The position numbers and the translations under genes were made by a program. A stretch of 64,000 nt of DNA. Source: Rotaria socialis (lineage: Eukaryota; Rotifera; Eurotatoria; Philodinida; Philodinidae). The notes below the pieces were generated by a model. It was given only the letters and a program-made list of their open reading frames with translations, was not told the origin of the DNA and did no database searches. Positions 1 through 12,190 of this stretch are shown here, in pieces. The stretch spans positions 35,829 through 99,828 of the forward strand of contig CAJNYU010002951.1 in NCBI GenBank assembly GCA_905331475.1, read 5' to 3'. Within the stretch, counting starts at the first letter, position 1, and every line of letters begins with the position of its first letter.

Positions 1-8
1 TTTTCTAG

Positions 9-1181
9 TTAAATGATTTACAAGATTTCGGTCGTTTAATATTAATGTTAGCATGCAACTCAAGTGTAGGCGCACAAAAAGAACATTTACAAACATCATT
101 AGAAATAGTTCAACGAAATTATTCAAATGATCTTAAAAATCTTATTATGTAAGATTTCTATTCTTAATCAAAAAGTCATTGAGCAATCTTTGTTTACAAA
201 TCAATTTTAATAATTCCGACTGATAACTGTAGACAATGCACAGATTTCATTATAAGAAATACGTTAAATCTGTATGTCATCTATAGACGATGCTATTTAT
301 AATTCTTCGAAAAATTAAGATGAAAATTTTGAGTTTGCATCGCGAGAAAGTAAATTTCACACATTTCTATGTTATCTTCATATAGGTATTTTCATTTTTC
401 TGAAGCCTCTTAACTGACAATACGGTAATCAACTGCCATCGTTGTTGATTAATAAGTGCAGCCATAGCTATTGTAATCAAAGACTGCTGAATCAGTTTTT
501 AGGCCAATCAATAGATTTTCATTGATTGTTTTTAGGCATTTCTTACTACCATCGAATACATCAAAACCTAAAACTATCAATGAATGTATGCCAATGATTG
601 GTGCACGTTTTTATGCGCAAATCGATAATTCGCATGTCCGCGGTGATAATCTAGAAAACGAATTGGCTAAAGTAAGTCAATGTAACACATATATAGATTC
701 ACTGTTGATAATGTATTTAGGAACTCGATTGTGGCCGATTATTTCGTCTAATCTGTAAACTTGATGCACTCCTTGAACGACCAGAGTAAAATTATTTGCT
801 TTTAAATATTTTCTGATCGGCGAGAATTTTATTTTATTTTTTAGACATTCAATAAATCATGCTTGGTCCGAGACAGGTGATCGATATATTTTGAAATTAT
901 TTCGCGATTTTATATTTCATTCAGTCGGTTTCGATGGTGAACCGATTCTTGATATTGCACATATTGTTCAATGTTTGAATAAAGTAAAAATGAATTTTTA
1001 TTATTCTTATGTAGCTATGAGCATTTTTATTTTGCAGTTTGATGCGGGTTCACACGATAAAATTTGTCTTACATCACGAGATGAACAAAATGTTATTATC
1101 GTTAGTTATTCCGAGCTACATCAAGCGTTCGAACGTGCTTTTACCGAACTAATGAACTATGCATCAACTGGATCAACCTAA
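9..1181 (+). CDS. PAN3: PAN3, C-terminal part (PAN2-PAN3 deadenylase subunit)
   Basis: This is the 3' end of the gene for PAN3, the adaptor subunit of the cytoplasmic PAN2-PAN3 poly(A)-shortening complex. Five exons are read (9-148, 536-671, 721-785, 845-983, 1038-1181), giving about 207 residues to a TAA stop; the N-terminus lies outside the window. Recognisable family blocks, in order, are LACNSSVGAQ, NDLKNLIM, CMPMIGARFYAQID, the GRLFRL helix, HAWSETGDRY, KLFRDFIFHSV, DIAHIVQCLNK, DAGSHDKICLTSRDE and VSYSELHQAFERAF. These correspond to the end of the pseudokinase domain, the coiled coil and the C-terminal knob that holds PAN2. All joins keep frame and use GT-AG introns. No disruption is seen. 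Identification is from remembered family sequence and is strong. Confidence 0.93.
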
Positions 1182-1870
1182 AAAAACAAGAGAAAAAGAT
1201 CTGCTCATGAGAAAGAAAATCGTCAATATCATTGATTGTTCATCCTAGATGTAATATGTATTTTTTTTTGTCAACGTATTTGTAAAGTATAAAGAAAATT
1301 CTACAGCGTTGTTTTCTTTTTCAGCATCGTTTCGTTAGATTTTATTTCTTGATTATAAAAAAAAGCATAATTAATCGTCACTTTTATGCGTCTAGATGAT
1401 AGAAGATTGTATTGTCTGTTTTAATCTTATATTCTATAAAAACATAAAATCAAGAATCGGTGTAGTTCCTTTTTTTCTTCTTCGGTTCAATGTGTAACAT
1501 TCAATTTTTCTTTTCTTTAACAAACTATATATTATTAAAAATAAAACATAAATCACACATGCGGTCTGTTCAAAAATATGCTCAAAAACTCTGCGGCATT
1601 GTTGATGAAAAAAAGCAAATGTTATTATTAGGAAAAAGAAAATGCTTAAAAGAAATTAAAATGCCATTTACACCGTACTTGATGTAACAGAAACAGAAAA
1701 AAGAGAAGAAAAGAAATGTATTGTATTTTTTTCTTTTGGTTTGAAACATGAGAATAATAAAAATCCAATAGAACATAGCAACATCAATAACAACAATGAT
1801 TGCTAAACGTTTCTTTTTTTTTATTCAGCTACACAACATTTTTATTCGACAATAAGAATTGATTTTTATC
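1182..1870. other. Intergenic spacer after PAN3
   Basis: A 689-base AT-rich stretch with T and A runs. The short open frames on either strand here have no recognisable motif or matching splice pattern. Nothing functional is seen apart from the presumed 3' UTR of PAN3 and the promoter of the next gene. Confidence 0.5.
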
Positions 1871-2861
1871 ATGACACAATTCGGAACAACAGATTCAGCT
1901 AGTCATCTTAATCGTATTCTTCCTACACCATATACTCCATCTTACATCGGCCGGTCAGTAATAAAACGAAGAAATATCTTGAATTATTAAGCAAAAGAAA
2001 ATAAGAATTTTTTTAGTCATCCAATTTATCCAAAAGCCAGTCCTGATATTGCAACACGTATATTTAATCCAATATTTCCAATTCATTGGCAAAAATCATC
2101 GGATAATTATGCTGTAAAAAGTCGAGACTATCATTGTGCAACGTATACATATCTTGGACCGGAATGGTTTAAAGCACCACCTAAACATTATGAAACATAT
2201 AAAGAACCTCTCCGTCTGCCAGGCGACAATTCAACTGTATGTTCACATTGATTATTCAATGAAATTGTGAAAATTTCTTTTTCTACATATTTAGCGTATC
2301 CGACCGAAAAGTGTTCCAAACCAAGCTTCGTAAAATTCTATATATAATTACAAAAGAAAGATAGAAAATGGTTTTTGTATTTTTGTTTTTAATTAGACGA
2401 TCCAAGGAGGATTATTTTCAATTTCTTAATGAATATCCGGGTCGTTTTAAAATTGAATATGCATCACCTGATGATGTTAATGATTTATGCTTTAAAAATA
2501 ATCATGTTAGTTATGATGCAAATGTTGTTCATCGACCAACACGTTATGCTGTACGTTTCTTTCTTTCTTTTTTTGTCTATGATTTTCTAATAAAGTCAAA
2601 ACTACTCGATTTTATTTTGTTATTTAGTTTCAAACCGATAAAGAACCATTGACATTGGCAACTGGAATACCGAACCGAATCGAACCTGTGATGTAAGTCT
2701 TGGTGATCAATGTCACATTTCGTTTTACTGTTTTATTTAGAAATCCATTTCGACAATCGGATGCACAACATGCGCGAATGACAACGCATTCAGCTTGGTA
2801 CCCTTATGGCAACAGGCCTGTTCCATATCAAGATTTTGTTAGTCAAAATCCACGATTTTAA
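1871..2861 (+). CDS. Unknown 225-residue protein, six exons
   Basis: Six exons join without frame conflict (1871-1953, 2017-2236, 2295-2329, 2397-2550, 2628-2692, 2741-2861), from an ATG in MTQFGTTDSASH to a TAA, 225 residues. There is no signal peptide, membrane segment or low-complexity region. The protein is rich in Pro, Tyr, His and Arg with short repeated-looking aromatic/proline blocks such as PYTPSYIG, SHPIYPKASP, PEWFKAPPKHY, HSAWYPYGNRPVP and a C-terminal SQNPRF. This composition resembles small ciliary microtubule inner proteins, but no specific family is recognised, so that is only an impression. An AATAAA lies at about 2893, just past the stop. Short introns of 49 to 77 bases support a real, expressed gene. 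Confidence 0.75.
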
Positions 2862-4669
2862 TATAATAATACATTTGATTTATAATAACTGAAATAAATA
2901 ATTGAATATTAAACGGAAAGAAAAGAAAAATTTCTTTCATTCTATTTTATAATTAAAATCATACAAGTTAGATAATCTTGACTATGAAAATTAAAGATTA
3001 TTTTTTTGCAACTGCTCAACATAAATCATATCAGCGAGATGTTTTTTACTCTATTTGTTTCTGAGATGTAATCAATGTTATTCTAGTCAATAGATTGTTC
3101 TTTCAAGTGCACTATCTATCTATCAAGATGTTGTAATCGAAGTACATTGCAAATGTATCTAAATCAACTAAATAGAGTAATTGTCCAACTTGACGAATTA
3201 CCGAGTTTTTTACTAGTCCAATTTTCGTGATATGCTTGTGGATTTATTAAGAACAGTTGCAGATATCATGGCGACCCGTGACATTATCAAGAACGGCATG
3301 TTTCTTTTGATAGTACTACTCGACAGCGAGCTCCAACATCGTCCGACTGTGAAATATCTCCATATTGTACATTTCATAGAGAATTTGATTAGTTTTACGC
3401 ACAATATTCTAATTGTATTAATTACATGATATGGCAGAAAACATTTTATATTCTTATAGTTATAAGTAATACTATATAAAAGAATGTGTTAAATAGATTA
3501 ATTGATATGATCGGTTATTATTAGATCATTCACGTACCTCTACGAATACTGGTTACAAAAAAAAGAAAAGGAAGAGGAAATAATCGATTATCATTCATAT
3601 CATTATGAATAAGTTAACTTTTGCACTCAACAGTAGATATAAATAACATCTTTGTTTTCTGATTACGTAGGCGTAGAGTTTTTCTGTTGCGTACATTGAT
3701 TCTTATATATCTCATATACGTATGTATAGAGACGAGCACAAACAGTTGGAGGGCGTTGAATAGAGAAAGGTCGTTTTGTTTGGTATCATCATTTTGATAC
3801 CTCCTGCTGTTGTCGATTTTCTGCTACTGAAAGTAGAAGAATATGTAGAGATAGACAATGATTGTACCATGCCGTATGGATAGATTTTCTAATGGAAGAA
3901 AACGGCATTCTCTCTTATCGTCTTGTTGATTCACGAGAATAACTCCATACGCGTCGACGAACAGGATGATATTATTTATGCATTGTTTATGTTTATGCAT
4001 GTCTGTGTATTGCTATTTTATCATTAGAACGGATTCTCTATATGAACAAACGAGAATCATCATCATCATCATCATTATCATCATCTCAGAAAGGAAAGAA
4101 GGAAAAAAAGGAGAAGATAGCTAAATGTATAATGTCTTCTTCCTAGTACGATCCTACACTGATGATTGGTTCTTGTCTTCCACACTTCTTTCTTTTTTTT
4201 TCTGCTACGATAACTCATATCGCGCATATGTGTGTATATACGGAGTATCCTCTAGTGATGAATTAGTCGATCTCTTATTTTCTCGTTTTCCAACCGTTTG
4301 TATACCCATATATCATTCATACAGCTAGACAAATAAGACGTTACATTGCGAATCCCAGAGTAAGCGTTTTAAGGTTTTAATTGATATTTTCTTCGGTTTC
4401 TTTTTTATTTTCATTCTATAAGAGTGACAAACGATTGAAATAATTTTTCTTACTTGGTAGTAGTAGTAGTAGTAGTAGTAGCAGTAGTGTCATTACATTT
4501 ACCTTGTTCTGTTCTTGCATTTTCTCTCGTTCTATGTGACTTCTTAAAAGAAGAAAGAGAGAAAGAGGGAGAAAGCGAGTGATATAGTTTTGTTGACATA
4601 TTTGAAGCACAAAAAAAACTTCTTTTTTTATATTTCATTTTGATTCAAGTATTTACATCGTCATCATCC
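2862..4669. other. Intergenic spacer with microsatellites
   Basis: About 1.8 kb without a supportable gene. It holds a poly(A) signal for the preceding gene near 2893, an (ATC)n tract near 4057-4085 and a (TAG)n tract at about 4458-4484. The open frames here, including the overlapping pair on both strands around 3213-3429, lack splice context or motifs. Confidence 0.5.
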
Positions 4670-7223
4670 ATGTCATTGCATAAAGATACAACATTTACAA
4701 GTAAGCATTTCAAGATTATATTCTGCAAATTCAAAAGGCAAAGAATTGATTATGATATTGATTTTATTTTATAGAAATCTTTGTCGGTGGTTTACCTTAT
4801 CACACAACAGATGATACATTACGAAAATTTTTTGAACGTTTTGGTGAAATCGAAGAAGCAGTTGTAAGTAGTTGATTTTTGTTTTAAAGTGACTTTATAT
4901 GATTAATTTTGTATAATTTATCTAATAAAGGTTATTACTGACCGACAAACAGGCAAATCACGTGGCTATGGATTTGTAAGTTGAAAACAAAAAAAAAGGA
5001 AGATTGATTATTATTACGCGCATATATATATATATATGTATTCATGAGTGGATATGCTAGTTTCCTGTCTTGAAAGATAATTGTTCTGTTCTCTTATCAC
5101 TGGCACGTCATCAATCAGTCAAGGAATCTAAGCATGTCTACTACTAATACGAATGTTCCGATGTTTTTTCAACTTTCTACGAACAGTTGTTTGATCATGA
5201 GCAAATCATGTAAAGATTTACTTGAGATTCCAATGTATACGCATATATATATATATATATGATTAATAGGAAAAGGTCAAAAGAAACCTTTCAAGATTAT
5301 TTCGCTATTATTTTTTCACACCAATTAACTTGAATTTTTAAAGGTGACCATGAATACACAAGAAGCCGCAAATTTAGCAACAAAAGAAGCCAATCCTGTT
5401 ATCGATGGTCGAAAAGCAAATGTAAATTTAGCATATCTTGGCGCTAAACCACGTGTTATACCATCACCAGCGGGTAAGCTAAGATTTATCTACATGATAT
5501 GACTGCTCTTTACTTTATCCATATTATTTTTCAATACCTATGTTTACAAAAAATACATATAATTATTAAACAATAATAATAAATGACAATCCTTTCTCTC
5601 TCCTCATTAATTGTAGTACGAGCAGCATGAGAAAAAGAAGTTAAACGAGACAGTAAGTTAATGCTCTGGATGGCGCTGCCGTTTGTTTGACTGAGCACGT
5701 TATTTGTGCCAGTTACTTGATGTTTTTGTTTTAAATATTCTTTTTGTTTTTCTTAACCTAATACGTCAAATTATAATAAAATAACTAAAACTATATATAT
5801 ATATATATATATGTACGATAACAACCATACCCACACCATTGTGGCATGGAATCTTAATTTTTTTATTATTCTGTGTTTCGAGTGTTTGACGTTGATGTTG
5901 TTGTGGTGCTCACTCTCTGTCTCTCTGTGTGTGCGCTCGTGTGTTCGCTTTCGTGTGCGTGTGCCTTTTCTCAGTACTTTAATTTTCCATCTCTTAGTTA
6001 TTTGATCACATAGTAGCAGTATGAATGAGACAAACAGGAACCAATACAATAATGATGATATAAATTTATGTTCTTTTCTTTTCGTTTTGAGACAATTGAA
6101 ATTTGATTCCATATAAATAAATATTGAAATGTACAAGAGACGATAACGAATTCTAACAGCGTGTATGCGTGATTTGTATGCCTTTAGAAATTCACCTCGA
6201 TTGTTGTTATTCTTGTTTCTTGTTTCTTGGTTGCAGTAATCGATTTTTGTTGATTGATTTTATTTTATTTTATTATCTTTCAACCAACATTACACATATT
6301 TTTGATGAATTAAAATTGATTTATTGATTCATAACTATTTTTCTTTCAATTATTATAGGTCTTATCCCACTTCATCTTGCCGGCGCTTATTCAGCAGGAT
6401 TGCCTGCAACTTATGGGTGAGTTCATTTCAATTTTTATTCTCTCTCTCTCTCTCTCGCTCTCCTTCGCTCTAGTTTTACGTATAGACGAGTGAACTCCCT
6501 ACAGAGAAATCAAATCAATCTTGAAGTTGAAGAAGAAAAAGAAAGAATGTTTATTTGAAAAACAGAACACTCAAGTAATCAAGCGAATTTGATGAAAGGC
6601 CACCCTCTGTGTATTGACGCACACATACGGTGCTCATGACGTGATTGCTCTCTCATGTTGAAATAGATTTCCTCTATCAAATTTAGATAGTTTAGATAAA
6701 CAGAAAGAAAGAAGGAAGGAAAGAATAATTTTTTCTTCTGTCTAAATTCAATTCCGAGATAAACGATTAAACACATGTCATACGTCTGGATAATTTTTTC
6801 TTTTCTTTTCTTGGTTTTAGAATTCAACCGATTTATTATCAACAACCACCAACAACAACTTTATTAGCGACAAATGCAACACAACAAGCTCTAAGTACAT
6901 TAATACCTAATCAAACAGCAAATGCATTGAATGGTGTACATACATCACAGAATCAATCCACAGGTGGACCATCCTATTATGAATTAACTTATGCTACAGC
7001 TCCGTTAACGTCGGCAGGAATTGAACAGCCATCATATATATATGCGACTACTTCTGGACAAACTTTTTCTTATGCGCAATTACCGGCTGGAGTTACTCAA
7101 CAACAAGTAGGTCCAACTAATCTCAATGATGTTTACTCGAATCATACAACAAAATATATGATTGAGGATCATAGTGGATCTGTTGAGCGTGATCATCATC
7201 AACGTGCTGCTGCCGGATGGTGA
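4670..7223 (+). CDS. RBM24/RBM38 (SUP-12)-type RNA-binding protein
   Basis: A single-RRM RNA-binding protein of the RBM24/RBM38/SUP-12 family, which regulates splicing and mRNA stability, notably in muscle. Six exons (4670-4700, 4775-4863, 4931-4975, 5344-5473, 6359-6416, 6821-7223) give 251 residues, close to the roughly 235-240 of vertebrate members. The RRM occupies about residues 10-90: RNP2 is KIFVGGL, RNP1 is KSRGYGFV, and the family-typical [19 protein letters not shown] and [16 protein letters not shown] blocks are intact. After the RRM comes a low-complexity Ala/Thr/Gln/Tyr-rich tail, as in the family. Introns 4 and 5 (about 885 and 404 bases) are long for this window and contain TC and TA microsatellites. 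RBM24 and RBM38 are vertebrate duplicates, so this invertebrate gene should not be equated with one of them. Confidence 0.93.
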
Positions 7224-8759
7224 TAAACCTTACCAAAAAAAAATATGTGCAGGGAAAATGACGAAAAAAATTTATCTAGATCATCAATGCTGTGTTTCTT
7301 TTTTTTCTTTTCCTTTCTTTAACGTTCTTTTTTCTTTTTTTGTTTAATTTTTTTTTCATCGAAAAAAACGAAAAACCTAGCCGATCATTTTCTACTGTAC
7401 AGTCAAAGATTTTCGCTTGTTGACAATAAATCAAGAAAGCGAGTCTTATCTTAAAACGAACATTTGAATTACAAGATAATAAATTGCAAATCAATTCATT
7501 CTTTTTTCCCGTTTATTGATGATAGACCTGACTGTGTGTGTGAACCGAAACCAGCATTCGGAGTGACAATTCGAGGTAGAGTGCAACGCTGCACTTTGTT
7601 TCAAGAATCCAAATGTACCAAAGTGCCAATCTAAAAAGATATGTAGAAAAACAAGAAATATTAATTTATGTTTTGCGCGTTGGGCTTATCGATTAAAATA
7701 AAATAGCTATGAAAAATATGAATGTAAATCATCAATACAACACAAGATTGAGAAAATAAAATTAGTCAGTAATAGGAATTCCCTGTACCCGTAAATCTTC
7801 ATTGTGGCTCATCAATAAAATACGTACAATAGAGAAACTAAGGGGAAAAGGCCGATCTCACGAAATTCCATGTGGATCCTAGGAATTAAATGAAAATTTC
7901 GAGCATCCAAAAAAACTCATGGATCTGAAGAAAATCTTGAAAATTCAGGTAGTACAAAATTTACCTTTTGCCCCTTAATGGGAGTTTAGTTCCAATGAGA
8001 GGCTAACTTTTGATCTCATGGAAAAATTCGAAAAACAGACACTAGTCTAATGTAAAGTGCATATTGTGGAAAAAAACGAAAATAGGATTTTATGTAGAGA
8101 ATTAGAATGTATCATTTTTTCACAAGTAGTTAGGTGTGAATGTGAATTATGACGGTTTCTTCTTTGTTGTAGGTATAAAATAATTCTCCAGATTGTTTGG
8201 ATTCTGTAGGAAATAAAACGGACTATCAAGGTTTTGGGAGATTCTTTAAGACTACTGGATATCTCCAGATGTCAAATTTTTTCTCTTTTAATCAAATTTC
8301 ACTAATCGATCAAAACTCATAAAATCTTACTTATGAATCAAAGAAAATTTTATCTTTGTTTTTAGTGATCGGCTCAGAAGATTCGTGCATTAACTTCATT
8401 GAGACTAACAATCAACAGTCTTCTCGAAATTTTCTGGGTTTTGACATTGGATTATTTGTACCTAGCAACGTTCAGTAACATGTAAAAATAGAAAATCTCT
8501 CACAGTTTTTCGATCTTAAGTTATTTCAGATCCATAACTGATTATTAAAAACTTAATCAGTGCACACAACCAGCTAGTTTTCTCAAGGTTCGATTGCAAT
8601 CCTTAAGAGAAGTAGAAAAAAATAACGTGTGATATGGTCTCTAATTTCTTCTATATTTCATGTTTCTATGCAGTCTCTGTTAGAATTTATTAAAAATATT
8701 TCCATCTGCACAACGTCTGCTCAAAGATTCATATTAATGTATGACTTCGTTTATGTTCA
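7224..8759. other. Intergenic spacer
   Basis: About 1.5 kb of AT-rich sequence following the RNA-binding protein gene. Long T runs near 7290-7360 probably belong to its 3' UTR. No gene, hairpin or recognised repeat is seen. Confidence 0.45.
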
Positions 8760-9284
8760 CAGGGCAAAAATAGCATCCAGCTGCTTTCGCTACACTCCGT
8801 CTCATTGCGAGAGAAAGAATAATTCCCTCCTCTTTTAAATAGTCAAGTACGAATAAAATCACCTCAGATGCATTCATATCATACCTAGAAATGAAATTGA
8901 ATAAGTCTTATAAAATTTCGCCACCATCATTACTTACTACATAAATTATAAAAAATGAATTCTTCAAGAGAAATTAAGTTATACCGTAACATAAAACGCT
9001 CTCTTTTTAACAATGAAACAGAATTGCAAGATAAAATGATGCTCAACATTGTTTACTGTCCACTCAATAGTATACTAATAAAAAAAGAAAGGCTCGTGAC
9101 AATCTATATAAAACGAGTTGAAGTACAAAAAATGGCACATGAGTACTCAAAACATGCTGAGATTTTCTAGAACCAAACAGATGCAATATTGATTTATGGG
9201 AGAATGCGCTAACAACAATCTATTCTAGTACTAATCCTGAGACAAAATATTAAGAAGACTTCCAATTCCACTGATCGATAAACT

Positions 9285-9590
9285 ATCACAGGAGAATCAT
9301 TCCGGCAAGGGTCAGGCAATGAATATACCAAATACCATATGTGTTTCAATAAACCCGACGAAATCTTTTGGGATTCCTGGACACGGGCCTACAGTCGGAT
9401 CCGATGTTTGATTTTAACGGAATCTAACTCTAACGAATCACCCTTACGCTCTGATGGCTCAAAATTCTTATTTGATCCTGAATAAGAAAATGATTTTTTC
9501 CGTCGGAGCCGACAATAGATCCGTGTCCTGGGATCGTTCCTCGCGCTATGTCGATCGCACTCTGTTTGATCATGTGTAGGGATTCGAACA
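9285..9590. repeat. Interspersed repeat related to 32.23-32.35 kb, opposite orientation
   Basis: Positions 9320-9377 match the reverse complement of 32229-32288 closely, sharing ATACCATATGTGTTTCAA and a CCGACGAAATC block. The match is looser out to the GGAGAATCATTC segment at 9290, which pairs with about 32345. Internally, a CCTGGACACGG segment near 9375 is inverted as CCGTGTCCTGG near 9521. It interrupts the upstream copy of the tandem duplication but is absent from the downstream copy, so it is a later insertion. No coding capacity is seen. Confidence 0.65.
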
Positions 9591-9993
9591 TTTTTAATTA
9601 AGAAAGTACATTTTTTACGATTACAGAATAAATTGATATTATCTTTGAGTTTTTCGTGTACCTTCATATCGAGTGGAAATAAAACATTTTTTCACAGCGA
9701 ATATATTTTTTGCCAATACAGTTTCTATTACCTTTTCACTCCTTCTATCACCGGTACAATGTCACGAACATATTCAAAGCATTAAAACTTCCATAACACT
9801 CCAGTTGACTTGCTCTTTTTGAAAAAAAAGAATGCCTGTAGTTGCACAATTGCATAATTTTATTTTAGGATTGATTGCTTAGGATGCTTATAAAACACAG
9901 AAATGATGAGAGGAATTTGCAGGCCTTAAGTCATTTTATTTATTCGCATCTTTTGCGTGCGTCTCGGTTGATTTTATTTCAGTGAAATTTCAG

Positions 9994-10131
9994 ATGCCTA
10001 CGAAAAGGAGGTATCGGGCAAAAGTAGAAACAGTTCCACCGCGGAAAAGATCGGCAAACAAACTCCACTGAAATTCGAAAACGAACGTACGAGTTGGTGT
10101 TATAGCAAATCACGAACTTACATTACAGGTA
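9994..10131 (+). pseudogene. Orphan first exon, duplicate of the gene at 12005
   Basis: The segment matches exon 1 of the downstream gene, including the block that reads TSWRYNKSRARIA there and TSWCYSKSR here, and it ends at a conserved GT donor. The reading frame is open across the exon, but no ATG is in that frame, and none of the six later exons of the intact gene is found after it. It is therefore a gene fragment left by the tandem duplication. It could at most be a non-coding transcribed remnant. Confidence 0.65.
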
Positions 10132-10562
10132 TATAATATAATTTTGATGATTTGATGAGAAACAAATATCACAAAATTGTTTGCTTCCAATATCTCAAAT
10201 GATAAATCGTATCCATGAGTACTTCGATAGAGATGAATACGAGTCATGAAATAATACTTTACACATCTGTCTTCTATTTGAGAATATCTATTGAAATGGA
10301 GCGTGGGTATCAGTGATTGAGTAAAATGATATATTCCTATCGAACACAAAGGTTTCTACATAATGAACGGTCGTATATGTGCATATTAGCCATCGATACT
10401 CTGATCTTCTAGTATATGCTATCCGAGTTTACAATGGTGCCCACTGATGATTCTAGAAAAGAATCATTGATGAGTTTTAATTGCGTTATTTTTAATCTTA
10501 CTCTAACATATTCTTAGACACTGTCGTTCAGCCTATTATATTCATTTTATTTTATTTATTTA

Positions 10563-10775
10563 GTGATATTTATATTATATTATATTTATTGTATTTTATT
10601 TATATTACTTTATTTTTTAGGTCATTGTATTTTCTTTTATTTTTTAGATTACTGCATTTTATTCTATTTTATTTCACTTTTTAGAAGTTTAGCTCTTTTA
10701 TTTTATGCATTTCATTTTATCGGATCGTTTTTAATTTTAATTTTATTGTATTTTATTTTAAGAAATAAAATATAA
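10563..10775. repeat. T-rich low-complexity tract
   Basis: About 210 bases composed of degenerate TATTTTATTTTA-like units. The long open frame here is only a by-product of this composition. No unit structure regular enough to call a satellite is seen. Confidence 0.6.
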
Positions 10776-10974
10776 ATGATCAACGTAACACTCGACCTTT
10801 TTCAACGGAAACGACCTTAAACGACATCGTTAACGCTCAGAGGAAAAACGGTCCGTAAACAGAGCTGACGGAAAACGGTGAAAAATAGCGATCGTTTTTC
10901 ATTGTTTAGGGCGTTGATTACGGCGTTCCTTGACCGTTTCAGGTAGTTTTTATGCAAGACTTCCCTTAATTTCA

Positions 10975-12190
10975 CAGGATGAGAGTAGCATTCAATTACT
11001 TTCGCTACACCCCCTTTCGTTGTAATAGAAATAATGACTCACAGATGCTTTAAATAGTCAAGTACGAATTAAAACACCGCAAATGCATTCTGACCCCATA
11101 CAAAAACGAAATTAAATAAACCCTAGAAAATGCTAGAGAATGTGTTGTTTTTAATAGAAACTATATGCAATGTTGTCATTCAGAACCTTTTTTTTTAAAG
11201 AATATAATCAAATTGCAAGGTTGAATCCTGTGCAATACTTCTTGCTGTTCATTAAACAATATACTAATAGAAAAGGTGCGAAGTAGTCAATAACAGACGA
11301 GCTGATATAGTTGCATTCAACACTCATATAATACATCAACGAATAAAAAGTATCACATCCTGATATACAGACGTAAACCATACACAAATCTCAAATATCT
11401 GGAAGAATTTTTTAAGTTTATGCTTGTTTTCAACTCCAACGATACATGAGACCTCGAAACGAGTCGAATCATTCTAGAATCATACCCACACCTACAAGAC
11501 TTCGAATACTTGCAATCTAGAAACTAAATTAATGTTCGTCACGTTGAATCGTTAGTTGCTTTTGAATTTCACTTATAATGCCTTCATATCGAATGGAAAT
11601 AGAACTATTTTTCACAATGAATAAATAATTCTATGGACTTAGGTTTAGTTCGTTGAATTGTTCCTTGTGTCACCGTTTCATCATAAAATAAATACCAAAA
11701 CAGTAAAAACTTCCATCCTAGTGTAAGTGCATTTTTTTTTGAAAAAAATAAAACTAAAAAGAACGCCTGCGATTGCACAATTGCTTATAGTTGGCATTAA
11801 AAATTGGTTATTTATAATTTTCACAATACTTGAGAATGATGAGAAGACCTTATAGGGCTTATGTAATATCATTCCTGCTTATGGCATGCATGCGTCTCAT
11901 TTCAGTTGTTGTTTGTGCTTGATTATTTAAAAACGAGCACGAATCATTGTTGTTATTTCAGTCAAATTTGAGATGTCGACAAAAAAGAAGTATCATAGTC
12001 ATCAATGCAAGGTACAACCAGTTCCGCCAAGAAAGAAAAACCCGAACAAACGCCACCGAAATTCAAAAAAGAAGGCACGAGTTGGCGTTATAACAAATCA
12101 CGAGCTCGCATTGCAGGTATGCAATTTAATTTTGATGCTTGGAAGAAAACATTATCATAAAACTGTTAGCATTTAATATCACTCGAACAT
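10975..12190 (+). repeat. Downstream copy of the tandem duplication
   Basis: Partner of 8760-10200. It carries the same ordered landmarks and ends in the functional first exon and the start of intron 1 of the gene at 12005. The sequence between the copies (10200-10975) is not shared; it includes the T-rich tract and an ACGG-rich stretch at 10800-10950. Confidence 0.7.

Larger units (their letters stand above)
8760..10200 (+). repeat. Upstream, decayed copy of a tandem duplication
   Basis: This block aligns in order with 10975-12190. Shared landmarks include the GCTTTCGCTACACYCC segment, ATAGTCAAGTACGAAT, CCTTCATATCGARTGGAAAT, an AAACTTCCAT segment, TTGCACAATTGC, and finally the first coding exon of the downstream gene. 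Spacing differs because this copy carries an extra insertion at about 9285-9590, which is related to a repeat near 32.2 kb. Identity is patchy, so the duplication is old. It is a direct repeat with a unit of roughly 2.1-2.2 kb. Confidence 0.7.

Noticed and set aside
3213-3429. Overlapping open frames on both strands in the 3-kb spacer
   Set aside because: Neither has splice context, a plausible start region or a recognisable motif; mirrored open frames in AT-rich DNA are common.
4416-4638. Two overlapping minus-strand open frames with long Leu or Thr runs
   Set aside because: They read through a (TAG)n microsatellite; the runs are a translation of the repeat.
5771-6136. 121-codon minus-strand open frame
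   Set aside because: It lies inside an intron of the RNA-binding protein gene, spans a (TA)n tract and has no motif or homologous look.
10563-10775. Hydrophobic 70-codon frame resembling a membrane protein
   Set aside because: It is a translation of a TATTTTATTTTA-like low-complexity tract.
11973-12004. Upstream ATG giving a basic 67-residue frame (MSTKKKYHSHQ...)
   Set aside because: That frame does not continue into exon 2 and does not match the decayed duplicate; the frame from ATG 12005 does both.
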